64,000 nt of DNA from Latilactobacillus sakei subsp. sakei DSM 20017 = JCM 1157 (GTDB lineage Bacteria; Bacillota; Bacilli; Lactobacillales; Lactobacillaceae), in NCBI RefSeq assembly GCF_002370355.1, contig NZ_AP017929.1:682001-746000 (forward strand). Direction: 5' to 3'. Under the pieces are notes generated by a model, which did not search any database, was not told the origin of the DNA, and saw only the letters and a list, made by a program, of their open reading frames with translations. Every line of letters begins with the position of its first letter. The stretch's first letter is position 1. Shown here piece by piece: positions 1 through 9,500 of the stretch. The translations under genes and the position numbers were made by a program.

Positions 1-1465
<1,465 letters not shown>

Positions 1466-1556
1466 AAGGTGCAATGTTAGGCTTTTGAAATGAAAATATT
1501 ACTTATTATGCAGTTTTGAGAGAACGAAGTTCTTCTCAGTGCGCAAGCACAAATAG

Positions 1557-1673
1557 TGTGGTGGCGATAGCAAGAAGGATACACCTGTTCCCATGTCGAA
1601 CACAGTAGTTAAGCTTCTTAGCGCCGATAGTAGTTGGTGGGAAACTACCTGCGAGGATAGGACGTTGCCACGC
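1557..1673 (+). rRNA. rrf: 5S ribosomal RNA
   Basis: About 117 nt, starting TGTGGTGGCGATAGCAAGAA and ending GGACGTTGCCACGC. The two ends pair (GTGGC with GCCAC) and the conserved CCATGTCGAACACAG and GATAGTAGTTGG segments are present. It lies 91 bp behind the 23S gene and directly before the tRNA cluster, the usual rrn operon order. Confidence 0.97.
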
Positions 1674-1683
1674 TATATTTAAT

Positions 1684-1756
1684 GGAGGTTTAGCTCAGTT
1701 GGGAGAGCGTCTGCCTTACAAGCAGAGGGTCACAGATTCGAGCCCTGTAACCTCCA
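1684..1756 (+). tRNA. tRNA-Val (TAC)
   Basis: 73-nt cloverleaf, acceptor GGAGGTT/AACCTCC, anticodon loop CTTACAA with anticodon TAC, T loop TTCGAGC. No CCA is encoded. First tRNA after the 5S gene. Confidence 0.97.
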
Positions 1757-1758
1757 TT

Positions 1759-1831
1759 GAGTCGTTAGCTCAGTTGGTAGAGCATCTGACTTTTAATCAG
1801 AGGGTCGACAGTTCGAGCCTGTCACGACTCA
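1759..1831 (+). tRNA. tRNA-Lys (TTT)
   Basis: 73-nt cloverleaf, acceptor GAGTCGT/ACGACTC, anticodon loop CTTTTAA with anticodon TTT. Only 2 nt separate it from tRNA-Val. Confidence 0.97.
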
Positions 1832-1854
1832 TCGGCCAAGTTACACGCCAAAAT

Positions 1855-1938
1855 GCGGGTGTGGCGGAATTGGCAGACGCGCTAGATTTAGGTTCTAGTG
1901 TCTATATAGACGTGGGGGTTCAAGTCCCTTCACCCGCA
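1855..1938 (+). tRNA. tRNA-Leu (TAG)
   Basis: 84-nt class II tRNA with a long variable arm, acceptor GCGGGTG/CACCCGC, anticodon loop TTTAGGT with anticodon TAG. Confidence 0.96.
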
Positions 1939-1973
1939 TTCAATTGAATATTCAATGAAAGTTATCTTATTAT

Positions 1974-2046
1974 GCCGACTTAGCTCAGTTGGTAGAGCAT
2001 CTGATTTGTAATCAGAGGGTCGGGCGTTCGAATCGTCTAGTCGGCA
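1974..2046 (+). tRNA. tRNA-Thr (TGT)
   Basis: 73-nt cloverleaf, acceptor GCCGACT/AGTCGGC, anticodon loop TTTGTAA with anticodon TGT. Confidence 0.97.
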
Positions 2047-2053
2047 TTAAGAT

Positions 2054-2125
2054 GCGGAAGTAGTTCAGTGGTAGAACATCACCTTGCCATGGTGGGGGTC
2101 GCGGGTTCGAATCCCGTCTTCCGCT
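2054..2125 (+). tRNA. tRNA-Gly (GCC), copy 1
   Basis: 72-nt cloverleaf, acceptor GCGGAAG/CTTCCGC, anticodon GCC. Identical to the copy at 2419-2490. Confidence 0.97.
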
Positions 2126-2139
2126 TTCATTATGATTAA

Positions 2140-2225
2140 GCCGGGGTGGCGGAACTGGCAGACGCACGGGACTTAAAATCCCGCGGTAGGTGACTACCGT
2201 ACCGGTTCGATTCCGGTCCTCGGCA
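2140..2225 (+). tRNA. tRNA-Leu (TAA)
   Basis: 86-nt class II tRNA, anticodon stem CGGGA/TCCCG, loop CTTAAAA with anticodon TAA, long variable arm. Confidence 0.96.
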
Positions 2226-2239
2226 TCATAATGAAAAAT

Positions 2240-2313
2240 GCACCCATAGCGCAACTGGATAGAGTGTCTGACTACGAATCAGAAGGTTGTAGGTTCGACT
2301 CCTACTGGGTGCA
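2240..2313 (+). tRNA. tRNA-Arg (ACG)
   Basis: 74-nt cloverleaf, acceptor GCACCCA/TGGGTGC, anticodon ACG, whose A34 is normally deaminated to inosine by TadA. Confidence 0.97.
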
Positions 2314-2318
2314 TATAA

Positions 2319-2392
2319 CGGGAAATAGCTCAGCTTGGTAGAGCACCTGGTTTGGGACCAGGGGGTCGCAGGTTCGAATCCTGTTTTCCCGA
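2319..2392 (+). tRNA. tRNA-Pro (TGG)
   Basis: 74-nt cloverleaf, acceptor CGGGAAA/TTTCCCG with the closing pairs of prolyl tRNAs, anticodon loop TTTGGGA with anticodon TGG. Confidence 0.96.
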
Positions 2393-2418
2393 CTGGATAC
2401 AAAAAGTTAATAAAAAAT

Positions 2419-2490
2419 GCGGAAGTAGTTCAGTGGTAGAACATCACCTTGCCATGGTGGGGGTCGCGGGTTCGAATCCCGTCTTCCGCT
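2419..2490 (+). tRNA. tRNA-Gly (GCC), copy 2
   Basis: Identical 72-nt copy of the tRNA-Gly at 2054-2125, so a recent duplication or a copy kept uniform by gene conversion inside the cluster. Confidence 0.97.
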
Positions 2491-2523
2491 TTTTTTGTAC
2501 CCGTAAATAATTAAATAACTCTC

Positions 2524-2597
2524 CGGGAAGTAGCTCAGTTTGGTAGAGCACTACGTTCGGGGCGTAGGGGCCGCAAGTTCAAATCTTGTTTTCCCGA
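2524..2597 (+). tRNA. tRNA-Pro (CGG)
   Basis: 74-nt cloverleaf, anticodon stem CTACG/CGTAG, loop TTCGGGG with anticodon CGG. Last tRNA of the rrn-linked cluster, directly before a terminator. Confidence 0.94.
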
Positions 2598-2603
2598 CTC
2601 TCA

Positions 2604-2632
2604 AAGACTTGTTGTCGAACAAGTCTTTTTTT
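2604..2632 (+). terminator. Terminator of the rrn-tRNA operon
   Basis: AAGACTTGTT-gtcg-AACAAGTCTT hairpin followed by a run of T, 6 nt behind the last tRNA. Confidence 0.93.
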
Positions 2633-2680
2633 GTGCAGTTCTTCAAACTTTCCTTTTGAACGAATAATCGTTATAATAAT

Positions 2681-2697
2681 AGTCAACGTTAGTCAAA
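2681..2697 (+). promoter_or_regulatory. CtsR operator upstream of ctsR-clpC
   Basis: AGTCAAC-GTT-AGTCAAA is a heptad direct repeat with a 3-nt spacer, matching the known CtsR box (RGTCAAA NAN RGTCAAA) except for one base in the first heptad and the spacer centre. A TATAAT -10 at 2672-2677 lies directly upstream, so a bound repressor would cover the transcription start. No good -35 is visible at the right distance. Confidence 0.85.
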
Positions 2698-2755
2698 GTT
2701 AAATTTTTAGACTGAATTATAAGCGCTGAAGAATGAAAAAAAGGGATTGATCTAT

Positions 2756-3226
2756 TTGCAAAGTCAGAATATCTCGGATATTATTGAAGCCTATTTAAAA
2801 AAAATATTGGCTGACAGCGAGCAGATTGAAATTCGACGCTCCGAAATTGCTAAACTATTTAACTGTGTCCCGTCACAAATCAACTATGTGATTAATACCC
2901 GTTTTACAGAACAACGGGGGTATGTCGTCAATAGTAAGCGTGGCGGGGGCGGCTACATTCGCATCGTTAAGGTTCAATTCTTAGATGATCGCGACTTTTT
3001 AGAAGCGTTGATTGGTAGTGTTGAGGATCGAATCTCGCAAGCCGATACATTAGCTATTATCCAAAAACTCTATGATGAGCAGATTTTATCGCAAAAAGAG
3101 GGGAATTTGGTATTAGCAATGCTCAATGCGCAGACATTAGCCGTCAATGATAAGCAGTTAGAAGAGCAATTACGCGCACGAATGCTAATTGCTGTCTTAG
3201 AAAGATTACGTTACGAAATTAAGTAA
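2756..3226 (+). CDS. ctsR: CtsR, repressor of class III heat-shock genes
   Basis: A 156-residue transcriptional repressor that binds CtsR boxes and holds down clp genes until heat or protein stress. The N-terminal winged helix contains RRSEIAKLFNCVPSQINYVI and is followed by the glycine-rich wing RGGGGYIRI, which in the family reads the operator and senses heat. The C-terminal part is the dimerisation and McsB-contact domain. An upstream TTG at 2747 is in frame, but AAGGG at 2741-2745 is too close to it. TTG 2756 gives the family start (MQSQNISDIIE) and better spacing. It lies 17 bp before clpC with its own operator upstream, so it is autoregulated. mcsA and mcsB are absent, as is usual in lactobacilli. 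Confidence 0.95.
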   Translation: MQSQNISDIIEAYLKKILADSEQIEIRRSEIAKLFNCVPSQINYVINTRFTEQRGYVVNSKRGGGGYIRIVKVQFLDDRDFLEALIGSVEDRISQADTLAIIQKLYDEQILSQKEGNLVLAMLNAQTLAVNDKQLEEQLRARMLIAVLERLRYEIK

Positions 3227-3243
3227 AGAGTGGGGGATTATCC

Positions 3244-5712
3244 ATGAATAATCTATTTACACCAAGTGCCAAAAACGTTTTAATGTTAGCGCAAGAACAA
3301 GCTAAGAAGTTTAATCATCATGCATTAGGGACGGAACATCTGTTATTAGCGCTCGTCCTCGAAAGCGAAGGGATTGCTGGGAACGCACTACGTGAACTCG
3401 GTGTGACACCCACTGATGTCTTAGAAGAAATTGAACGCTTAACCGGTTATGGTGATTCAATCGTTGCCATGGGTGTGGGCGGCTATTTGCCATACTCACC
3501 TAAAGCTAAACAAGTGCTAGATTTAGCGCGCGTTGAATCACAACAAGCTAACTCAGTCAAAATCGGGACGGCACACCTATTACTAGCGTTATTACGCGAT
3601 GATGACATTATTGCGGCTCGTATTCTATTAAACTTAGGCCTCAGTTTAGCCAAAACACGTCAATTATTACTCCAAAAGATGGGGATTGATGCTGCAACTG
3701 CTAAGAAACGCGCTAAAGCCAGTGCTAAAAAGGTTGATCAAGAAGGCACGCCTACTTTGAATCAATTGGCACGCGATTTAACCCAAATGGCCCGCGAAAA
3801 TCAAATTGATCCAGTCGTTGGTCGTGATTCAGAAGTTAAACGACTCGTGCAAATCCTAGCACGTCGTTCTAAAAATAATCCCGTTTTAGTTGGCGAACCC
3901 GGTGTCGGTAAAACAGCGATTGCTGAAGGCTTTGCCCAACGGATTATCAACGGTGATGTGCCAAGCGACATGCAACAAAAACGGTTAATGATGCTTGATA
4001 TGGGCTCATTAGTCGCTGGCACTAAGTATCGTGGGGAATTTGAAGATCGTCTCAAGAAGATTATTGAAGAAATCCATGAAGATGGCCAAGTAATCCTCTT
4101 TATCGATGAATTGCATACCTTAATTGGTGCTGGTGGGGCAGAAGGCGCAATTGACGCCTCAAATATTTTGAAACCAGCCCTCGCCCGTGGCGAATTGCAA
4201 TTAATCGGTGCAACAACACTTGATGAATACCAAAAATACATCGAAAAAGATGCAGCTCTAGAACGGCGCTTCGCGACGGTGACGGTTGATGAACCAACAC
4301 CAGAAGATGCGGAACAAATCTTACGCGGGTTACGACCACGTTATGAAGAACATCACGGCATCACAATCTCTGATGAAGCATTACACGAAGCCGTTGTTTT
4401 AGCGAACCGTTATATCACAAACCGTTTCTTACCTGATAAGGCAATTGATTTGATGGATGAGGCGGCTGCAAAGGTCAGATTAGATGCTGTTAACCAAAAA
4501 TCACCAATCGATCGCTTAGAAACTGAATTGCAATCGTTGGCGAAAGAAAAAGAAGTCGCAGTTGGTGCACAAGACTTTGAAAAAGCCGCTGCCATTCACG
4601 AAAAAGAAATTATTGCTAAGGCTAAAATGGCTAAGCGCCAAGCAGCCGAACAAGAAAATGGTGTCCGGACAGATATTCAAGTCCAACCAGAAGATATCGC
4701 ACAAGTCGTTGCCCAATGGACGGGTGTGCCAGTCACTCAATTGCAACGTAAAGAAAGCGAACGCTTGTTGCAACTTGAAAAAGTCTTGCATGAACGGGTT
4801 GTTGGCCAAGAAGAAGCGATTTCAGCTGTGGCCTGTGCAATTCGTCGGGCCCGCAGTGGTTTGAAGGATCCTAAGCGCCCAATCGGTTCATTTATGTTCT
4901 TAGGCCCTACTGGGGTTGGGAAGACCGAATTGGCCAAAGCATTGGCAGAAGCCATGTTTGGGTCTGAAGACAACTTGATTCGGGTTGATATGTCAGAATA
5001 CATGGAACGTTACAGTACGAGCCGGTTAGTCGGGGCAGCACCTGGTTACGTCGGTTATGACGAAGGTGGCCAATTAACTGAAAAAGTCCGCAATAAACCT
5101 TATTCCGTTGTTCTTTTTGATGAAGTTGAAAAGGCTCATCCAGACGTCTTCAATATCTTGTTACAAGTCTTAGATGATGGCTATTTGACAGATTCTAAGG
5201 GTCGGAAAGTTGATTTCCGGAATACAATCATGATCATGACGTCTAACTTAGGGGCAACAGCCTTACGTGATGACAAGTCAGTTGGTTTTGGGGTCAAAGA
5301 TGTCACTGCCGATTACAAAGCAATGCAAGGCCGGATTTTGGAAGAATTGAAGAAGTCATTCCGCCCAGAATTCTTAAACCGAATCGATGAAACGGTGGTC
5401 TTCCATTCATTAACACAACCTGAATTGCGTGAAATCGTCAAGATTATGTCCAAAGGCATCTTAAACCGCTTAGCGGAACAAGGTGTCAAGATCAAGATGA
5501 CTGCTGCAGCGATGGATGTTGTGGCTAAAGCCGGCTTTGATCCAGAATACGGTGCGCGCCCAATTCGTCGTGCATTACAAACGCAAGTTGAAGATCGCTT
5601 GAGTGAAGCCTTATTGGCTGGTGAAATCACGACTGATACACCAGTGACAATTGGGGCTACCAAAGGTGAAATTACCATTAATAGTAAAAAAGAAAAAACA
5701 ACTGTTAAATAA
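3244..5712 (+). CDS. clpC: ClpC, AAA+ ATPase subunit of the ClpCP protease
   Basis: An 822-residue Hsp100 unfoldase that feeds damaged or regulatory proteins to ClpP. The order is: Clp-N double repeat (about 1-145), first AAA+ module with Walker [10 protein letters not shown] near residue 216 and Walker [10 protein letters not shown], a UVR-containing middle domain near 435-475 typical of ClpC rather than ClpB or ClpE, and second AAA+ module with GPTGVGKTE near 553 and [13 protein letters not shown]-terminal D2-small domain follows. The length is normal. An SD (GTGGGGG) precedes the ATG. Cotranscribed with ctsR and followed by a terminator shared with the convergent fbp. Frames within it on either strand are shadows. 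Confidence 0.97.
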   Translation: MNNLFTPSAKNVLMLAQEQAKKFNHHALGTEHLLLALVLESEGIAGNALRELGVTPTDVLEEIERLTGYGDSIVAMGVGGYLPYSPKAKQVLDLARVESQQANSVKIGTAHLLLALLRDDDIIAARILLNLGLSLAKTRQLLLQKMGIDAATAKKRAKASAKKVDQEGTPTLNQLARDLTQMARENQIDPVVGRDSEVKRLVQILARRSKNNPVLVGEPGVGKTAIAEGFAQRIINGDVPSDMQQKRLMMLDMGSLVAGTKYRGEFEDRLKKIIEEIHEDGQVILFIDELHTLIGAGGAEGAIDASNILKPALARGELQLIGATTLDEYQKYIEKDAALERRFATVTVDEPTPEDAEQILRGLRPRYEEHHGITISDEALHEAVVLANRYITNRFLPDKAIDLMDEAAAKVRLDAVNQKSPIDRLETELQSLAKEKEVAVGAQDFEKAAAIHEKEIIAKAKMAKRQAAEQENGVRTDIQVQPEDIAQVVAQWTGVPVTQLQRKESERLLQLEKVLHERVVGQEEAISAVACAIRRARSGLKDPKRPIGSFMFLGPTGVGKTELAKALAEAMFGSEDNLIRVDMSEYMERYSTSRLVGAAPGYVGYDEGGQLTEKVRNKPYSVVLFDEVEKAHPDVFNILLQVLDDGYLTDSKGRKVDFRNTIMIMTSNLGATALRDDKSVGFGVKDVTADYKAMQGRILEELKKSFRPEFLNRIDETVVFHSLTQPELREIVKIMSKGILNRLAEQGVKIKMTAAAMDVVAKAGFDPEYGARPIRRALQTQVEDRLSEALLAGEITTDTPVTIGATKGEITINSKKEKTTVK

Positions 5713-5737
5713 AAGTGAGTACCAGCAACATTAAAAA

Positions 5738-5774
5738 GCGCCCAGACAAATTGATTTTGTCTGGGCGTTTTTTT
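5738..5774. terminator. Bidirectional terminator between clpC and fbp
   Basis: GCGCCCAGACAAA-ttga-TTTTGTCTGGGCG hairpin with a T run on the plus side and an A-rich flank that gives a U-run on the minus side. It fits both convergent genes. Confidence 0.92.
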
Positions 5775-5781
5775 AGTGTTA

Positions 5782-7707
5782 TTAATGATCCGGTTGAATC
5801 GTTAGCAATGTTTGGAGTTGTTCGATTTCGGTTTTGATGGCCGCACCGATATTGGTTTGACTCACTCGTTGGCGTTGGCTAACTTGGTCGATGACCCGCC
5901 GTGTTGAGATGATGTCTTTCATATTAGCAATCGCATCCGCCTTGGTGGTGAAGGGTTGGTGAGTCACCAGCTGCATCCCGTAAGAATTATAGAGTAAGGT
6001 AAAGCCGCCGATACCAGTTGTGTGATGGTAAGCTTTTGAAAAGCCACCATCAATCACAATCATCTGGCGGTTAGCCATAATGGGGTCGTGGCCTTTTTTG
6101 ACCGGCGTGTGGCCGTTTAGGATATGACCGGTTTCAGGAGAAAGATTGAATTCGCTGAGGAGTTGCTGAATAAAATCAGCGTCGTGGCGCAGACTGTAAT
6201 AGGCGTTCTTAGTTTCAACGTGGGTCTCGGGATCTGGACAGAAGTAACGTTCAAACGTCGTCATCGCGTTCTTACCAAAGAGTGGTGACAACGGCCCCGT
6301 CCATAGATACCATAATAAGTCTGTCGAGAGGTTTGCTTGGTGTAAGGGGTGGTTGAAACTCGAGCGAATTTGTTGATCAAAGAAATCGAGCAGTTGTTTG
6401 CCGACATAGTTTTGATTAGCGAGGGTCAATGTCAGGAAGTGTCCCTCAGCATCGACGGGCAAGCAGCCGTGAAAGAGTAAGTTTTGATTGTAAATGCGGT
6501 ACATACTACCGTGATCAATTAAAAAGGTCAGGTGTTTACGCAATTTCTGACAACGCGTGAAGGCGGCCAGTAAATCCGCGATGATTTGGCTTTCTTCCGC
6601 CGTTAAAGCTTCGGGGTTCTCAGGATTAACCAGTTGGAAACAGGTGTTTTCTAGGGGATATTCCTGCCCGTTGAGGTGCAAGATGCGGCGCTTAAAGTCG
6701 ACTTGCGACAATAGGAGCCGGTGATCCATGTTGAATTCGGGATGGCGTTTAATCACCGTTAACTCGAGTTTGAATTGCATGATAGCTAACGCTTGTTGGA
6801 CCTGGCTGATTTTTAGTTTTTCCGCACGCGTTAGTGGGCCTTGATTAGGATCTTCAACCGGCATGAAGGCGGAATTAGCTTGATAGTGTTGGGCCGCAAA
6901 ACGGACCAAGTCGGTTAAATCAATCCCATAAGTTTCTTCAATGATTGCGAGGTTATTGTAACGGGCACAAATTCGCAGTAAGTTTAGCAAACAAAGTTCA
7001 GAACCACTGGCCGCACCGAACCATAGAATGTCGTGATTCCCCCATTGGACATCGACCGCTGGCAATTGGGTTAATTGGTCAACAATCAAATCGGGATGAG
7101 GCCCCCGGTCGTAAATATCACCAATGATGTGCCATTGATCAACAACGAGGCGCTGAATCGTGTGACTTGTGGCGATGATTAACGCGTCGGCTTGGCCTAA
7201 TTCAATAATGGTCGCGGTAATTTCTTGGAAGTAACGCTTTTTATCAACATTGGCAACATCGCCGTACATTAATTCTTCGGTGATGTAGACGAAGTCGGGG
7301 GCCATCGCTTTACGGACTTTAGAACGTGTGTATTTTGTTGAAACGAATTTAAGCAGGTCAATCATGCGTTTAAAAGTCGTCAGGTACCACTGATTTAATT
7401 CATTCTCTGAAAGGGCCTTGTGCTTGAGCGCTAATCGTTCGGTTGGGTAGTAGACGAGAAAAGCGAAGGCTTGCATTGTCTCGGGTGTCATCTCACCGGA
7501 GAAGAGTTCATTGATTTTTTGGCGCAAATTACCAGCGCCGGTCCGGATGAGATGCTGGAAGGCGTCGTATTCACCGTGCAGGTCGCTCATAAAGGCCTCG
7601 GTTGGTTTAGGCAAATTTAAGATGGCCTTGAGATTGATGATTTCAGAAGTGACGGCCATTTTAGTTGGGTATTTATCGGATAGCGTTTTCATTTTATTGT
7701 TTATCAT
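5782..7707 (-). CDS. fbp: Fructose-1,6-bisphosphatase, class III
   Basis: A 641-residue cytoplasmic gluconeogenic enzyme that converts fructose 1,6-bisphosphate to fructose 6-phosphate. The calcineurin-like metallophosphoesterase motifs are in order: SDLHGEYDAF (DxH) near residue 42, GDIYDRG near 196, WGNHDILW near 222, and late GHTPVKKGHDP and VIDGGFSKAYH. Length and motif order match the Firmicute class III family, which is unrelated to classes I and II. ATG at 7707 has a GGAGGAGT SD about 6 nt upstream. It stands alone with its own promoter, convergent with clpC. In a lactobacillus it would supply hexose phosphates for growth on nucleosides, amino acids or other non-sugar carbon. Confidence 0.96.
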   Translation of the reverse strand: MINNKMKTLSDKYPTKMAVTSEIINLKAILNLPKPTEAFMSDLHGEYDAFQHLIRTGAGNLRQKINELFSGEMTPETMQAFAFLVYYPTERLALKHKALSENELNQWYLTTFKRMIDLLKFVSTKYTRSKVRKAMAPDFVYITEELMYGDVANVDKKRYFQEITATIIELGQADALIIATSHTIQRLVVDQWHIIGDIYDRGPHPDLIVDQLTQLPAVDVQWGNHDILWFGAASGSELCLLNLLRICARYNNLAIIEETYGIDLTDLVRFAAQHYQANSAFMPVEDPNQGPLTRAEKLKISQVQQALAIMQFKLELTVIKRHPEFNMDHRLLLSQVDFKRRILHLNGQEYPLENTCFQLVNPENPEALTAEESQIIADLLAAFTRCQKLRKHLTFLIDHGSMYRIYNQNLLFHGCLPVDAEGHFLTLTLANQNYVGKQLLDFFDQQIRSSFNHPLHQANLSTDLLWYLWTGPLSPLFGKNAMTTFERYFCPDPETHVETKNAYYSLRHDADFIQQLLSEFNLSPETGHILNGHTPVKKGHDPIMANRQMIVIDGGFSKAYHHTTGIGGFTLLYNSYGMQLVTHQPFTTKADAIANMKDIISTRRVIDQVSQRQRVSQTNIGAAIKTEIEQLQTLLTIQPDH

Positions 7708-7739
7708 GAATAAGACTCCTCCATAAACTGATAGTTTAG

Positions 7740-7768
7740 ATTATACCAATTTTACGATTGAATGTTAA
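7740..7768 (-). promoter_or_regulatory. Promoter of fbp
   Basis: On the minus strand TTAACA (7763-7768) and TATAAT (7740-7745) are separated by 17 bp and lie about 35 bp upstream of the fbp start codon. Confidence 0.7.
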
Positions 7769-7805
7769 GTTTATTATTTAGCTTAACATTTTTGTCTATA
7801 CCAAT

Positions 7806-7835
7806 ATAAAAAGACGGCTAATTTTAGCCGCCTTT
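7806..7835 (-). terminator. Terminator of the pstS-like gene
   Basis: Read on the minus strand, GGCGGCTAA-aa-TTAGCCGTC forms a hairpin followed by TTTTTATAT, a few bases behind the stop codon of the lipoprotein gene. Confidence 0.85.
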
Positions 7836-7844
7836 GGAGAAGCA

Positions 7845-8729
7845 TTATTTAACGTCTTGGATGCTGCCATCAGCATGCCGTTCCACTTTCATTTGGGTCA
7901 TTGGGATGTAACCGAGTTTTGGAACAAGTGTTTTTTGAACGTCTTTAGATTGAAGGTAATTGATGAATTTAGCTGTTTGGTAGTTAGGTGCACCTTTAGT
8001 ATAAGCATGTTCGTAAGACCAGATAGGCCATTGGTTGGTGAGGACGTTTTTAGTGGTTGGTTGAACGTTATCGAGTGCGACAGCTTTCAAACCATCCTTA
8101 ATATAAGGAAAGGCGAGGTAACTGATCGCCCCAGGTGTTTGACGCACGATTTTTTGAACAGTACCAGATGAGTCTTGTTCTTGGCTCGTCATGACTTTAT
8201 TAGTTTTAAGACCGAGATTTTCGAAAGTTTGGCGTGTGCCACTACCTTGTGCGCGGTTAACGACGGTAATTGATTGGTCAGGGCCGCCAACTGCGTGCCA
8301 GTTCTTAATTTTACCAGTGAAGATGTCTTTTAATTGTGCCTGTGTTAATGATTTGATCCCGAGTTTTTCGTTCACGACGGGGGCAATTGCGACGACCGCG
8401 ACCTTGTGATCAACAAGCTTCTTAGCGTTGATGCCAGCTTTTTCTTCTGCGAAGATGTCAGAGTTACCGATTGTGACACTACCATCGCTGACTTGTGCGA
8501 GGCCGGTCCCGGAACCACCGCCTTGAACGGTGATGTCGATGCCAGCGTGTTTTGTTTGATAAGTTGCACCAGCTTGTTCAACAAGGGGTTGCAGTGCTGT
8601 TGATCCAACCGCTGTGATTTTAGCCGACTGCGCTTTAGAATCACCTTGACTTGCTTGTTTGCCTTGACAACCCGCTAATAAGAGGGCGATAGTGCCGATT
8701 GATAGTAATACTGTGCTCATTCTCTTCAT
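7845..8729 (-). CDS. pstS: PstS-like phosphate-binding lipoprotein
   Basis: A 294-residue extracytoplasmic solute-binding protein. A basic N-terminus and hydrophobic stretch end in the lipobox LLAGC near residue 21, so it is lipid-anchored. The mature part has phosphate-binding-family segments: GSTALQPL, GGGSGTGLAQVSDGSV, IGNSDIF and RAQGSGTRQTFE, where Ser, Thr, Arg and Asp normally coordinate phosphate. The length is usual. No pstC, pstA, pstB or phoU is next to it, so the ABC permease it serves must be elsewhere, or it has a separate role. The upstream region carries regularly spaced TTTACA hexamers on its coding strand that resemble Pho boxes, which supports control by phosphate. A different anion as ligand cannot be excluded. 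Confidence 0.85.
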   Translation of the reverse strand: MKRMSTVLLSIGTIALLLAGCQGKQASQGDSKAQSAKITAVGSTALQPLVEQAGATYQTKHAGIDITVQGGGSGTGLAQVSDGSVTIGNSDIFAEEKAGINAKKLVDHKVAVVAIAPVVNEKLGIKSLTQAQLKDIFTGKIKNWHAVGGPDQSITVVNRAQGSGTRQTFENLGLKTNKVMTSQEQDSSGTVQKIVRQTPGAISYLAFPYIKDGLKAVALDNVQPTTKNVLTNQWPIWSYEHAYTKGAPNYQTAKFINYLQSKDVQKTLVPKLGYIPMTQMKVERHADGSIQDVK

Positions 8730-8781
8730 AATTAAGCCTCCCAGCCTGAATTAAGGTACAAACAAAAGTATAGCGAGCCAG

Positions 8782-8841
8782 TGTAAAGATTGACCCGTAA
8801 TTACTGTAAAGATGGTAAAAGTAATGTGATGAAATTGTAAA
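8782..8841 (-). promoter_or_regulatory. Candidate Pho-box array upstream of the pstS-like gene
   Basis: On the minus strand three TTTACA hexamers (8782-8787, 8805-8810, 8836-8841) and one TTTACC (8814-8819) are found. Two intervals are 22-23 bp, i.e. two 11-bp steps, as in PhoP direct-repeat sites of Bacillus. The match is by eye and not scored. Confidence 0.4.
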
Positions 8842-8910
8842 AATGCATATCAGACTGCTAAAAACGGTTTCTTTGTTATAGTAGAGTTATTAAAACAAGG
8901 AGGTATTCAG

Positions 8911-9243
8911 ATGACTTATTCAGAACAGGCACAAACCGGTAAGAAGGAATACGCGGCACTCAAAGAAGCATCGCCCGAAGTGATGGGGGCGTTTGGTGAC
9001 TTGCACAAGGCTAACGTCAAAGATGGTGCCTTAACGGTGAAGGAAAAAGAATTGATTGCATTGGGGATTGCGATTGTGACTCGGTGTGAAGGCTGCATCC
9101 TCAGTCACATGAATCGCCTCATTAAAGAAGGCGTTAATCGGGATGAAGTGATCGAAACAATCAACACAGCCGTCATGATGTCGGGTGGTCCTGGTACGGT
9201 TTATGGGGGCAAAGCATTGGCCTATTTCGACGAGCGTCAGTGA
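8911..9243 (+). CDS. Carboxymuconolactone decarboxylase / AhpD-like protein
   Basis: A 110-residue all-helical protein of the CMD/AhpD superfamily. The diagnostic segment is RCEGCILSHMNRLIKEG: a CxxC pair with a His three residues on, the redox-active site of AhpD-type alkylhydroperoxidases. The N-terminal helix (EASPEVMGAFGDLHKA) and the GVNRDEVIETINTAVMMSGGPG end are typical of short single-domain members that assemble into hexamers. SD AAGGAGG is 8 nt before ATG, and a TATAGT -10 is at 8877-8882. It is monocistronic between pstS and rpoB. A role in peroxide or thiol stress is likely from the motif, but the substrate is not known. Confidence 0.88.
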   Translation: MTYSEQAQTGKKEYAALKEASPEVMGAFGDLHKANVKDGALTVKEKELIALGIAIVTRCEGCILSHMNRLIKEGVNRDEVIETINTAVMMSGGPGTVYGGKALAYFDERQ

Positions 9244-9272
9244 TTGACTTTTTATAGGAAATAAGGTATATT
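9244..9272 (+). promoter_or_regulatory. Promoter of rpoBC
   Basis: TTGACT (9244-9249), 17-bp spacer, TATATT (9267-9272). The -35 begins at the base after the preceding stop codon. The leader to the rpoB start is about 220 nt. Confidence 0.85.
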
Positions 9273-9304
9273 ATCAAGTAACTGCGAAAATCCGTAGAAA
9301 AATT

Positions 9305-9398
9305 TATTGTGCTGATCTATTGTCCAGCACGGTATTCATGGAAAACAAAAATAGTGAGGCTGATTTTAATCAAGCAAATCAACTATTTTTGTTTTTTT
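9305..9398 (+). promoter_or_regulatory. rpoB leader RNA with an intrinsic-terminator hairpin
   Basis: Two hairpins in the 5' leader. The first is GTGCTG (9309-9314) with CAGCAC (9325-9330). The second is AACAAAAATAGT (9344-9355) with ACTATTTTTGTT (9382-9393) followed by a T run, and an inner TGATT/AATCA helix. The second has the form of a terminator placed before an essential operon, so attenuation is possible. A conserved Lacto-rpoB RNA motif is known upstream of rpoB in Lactobacillales. This is its expected position, but I could not match the covariance model. Confidence 0.65.
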
Positions 9399-9500
9399 CT
9401 GCTTAAAAAGTCGAAAATATGGCAATGTAATCTTTTCTTAATCTTTGTCACATTTTTGTAACATTAAGTACTGCGGAAAACTTATAGAGGGGTGAACAAT

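Noticed and set aside
1699-2254. Open frames across the tRNA cluster
   Set aside because: They run through several well-formed tRNAs; the residues are translated tRNA sequence.
3311-5678. Antisense and frame-shifted open frames in clpC
   Set aside because: Shadows of a GC-periodic real gene; no SD, no known domains.
8372-8644. Shifted minus-strand frame in pstS
   Set aside because: Overlaps a complete, well-conserved lipoprotein gene and lacks an SD of its own.
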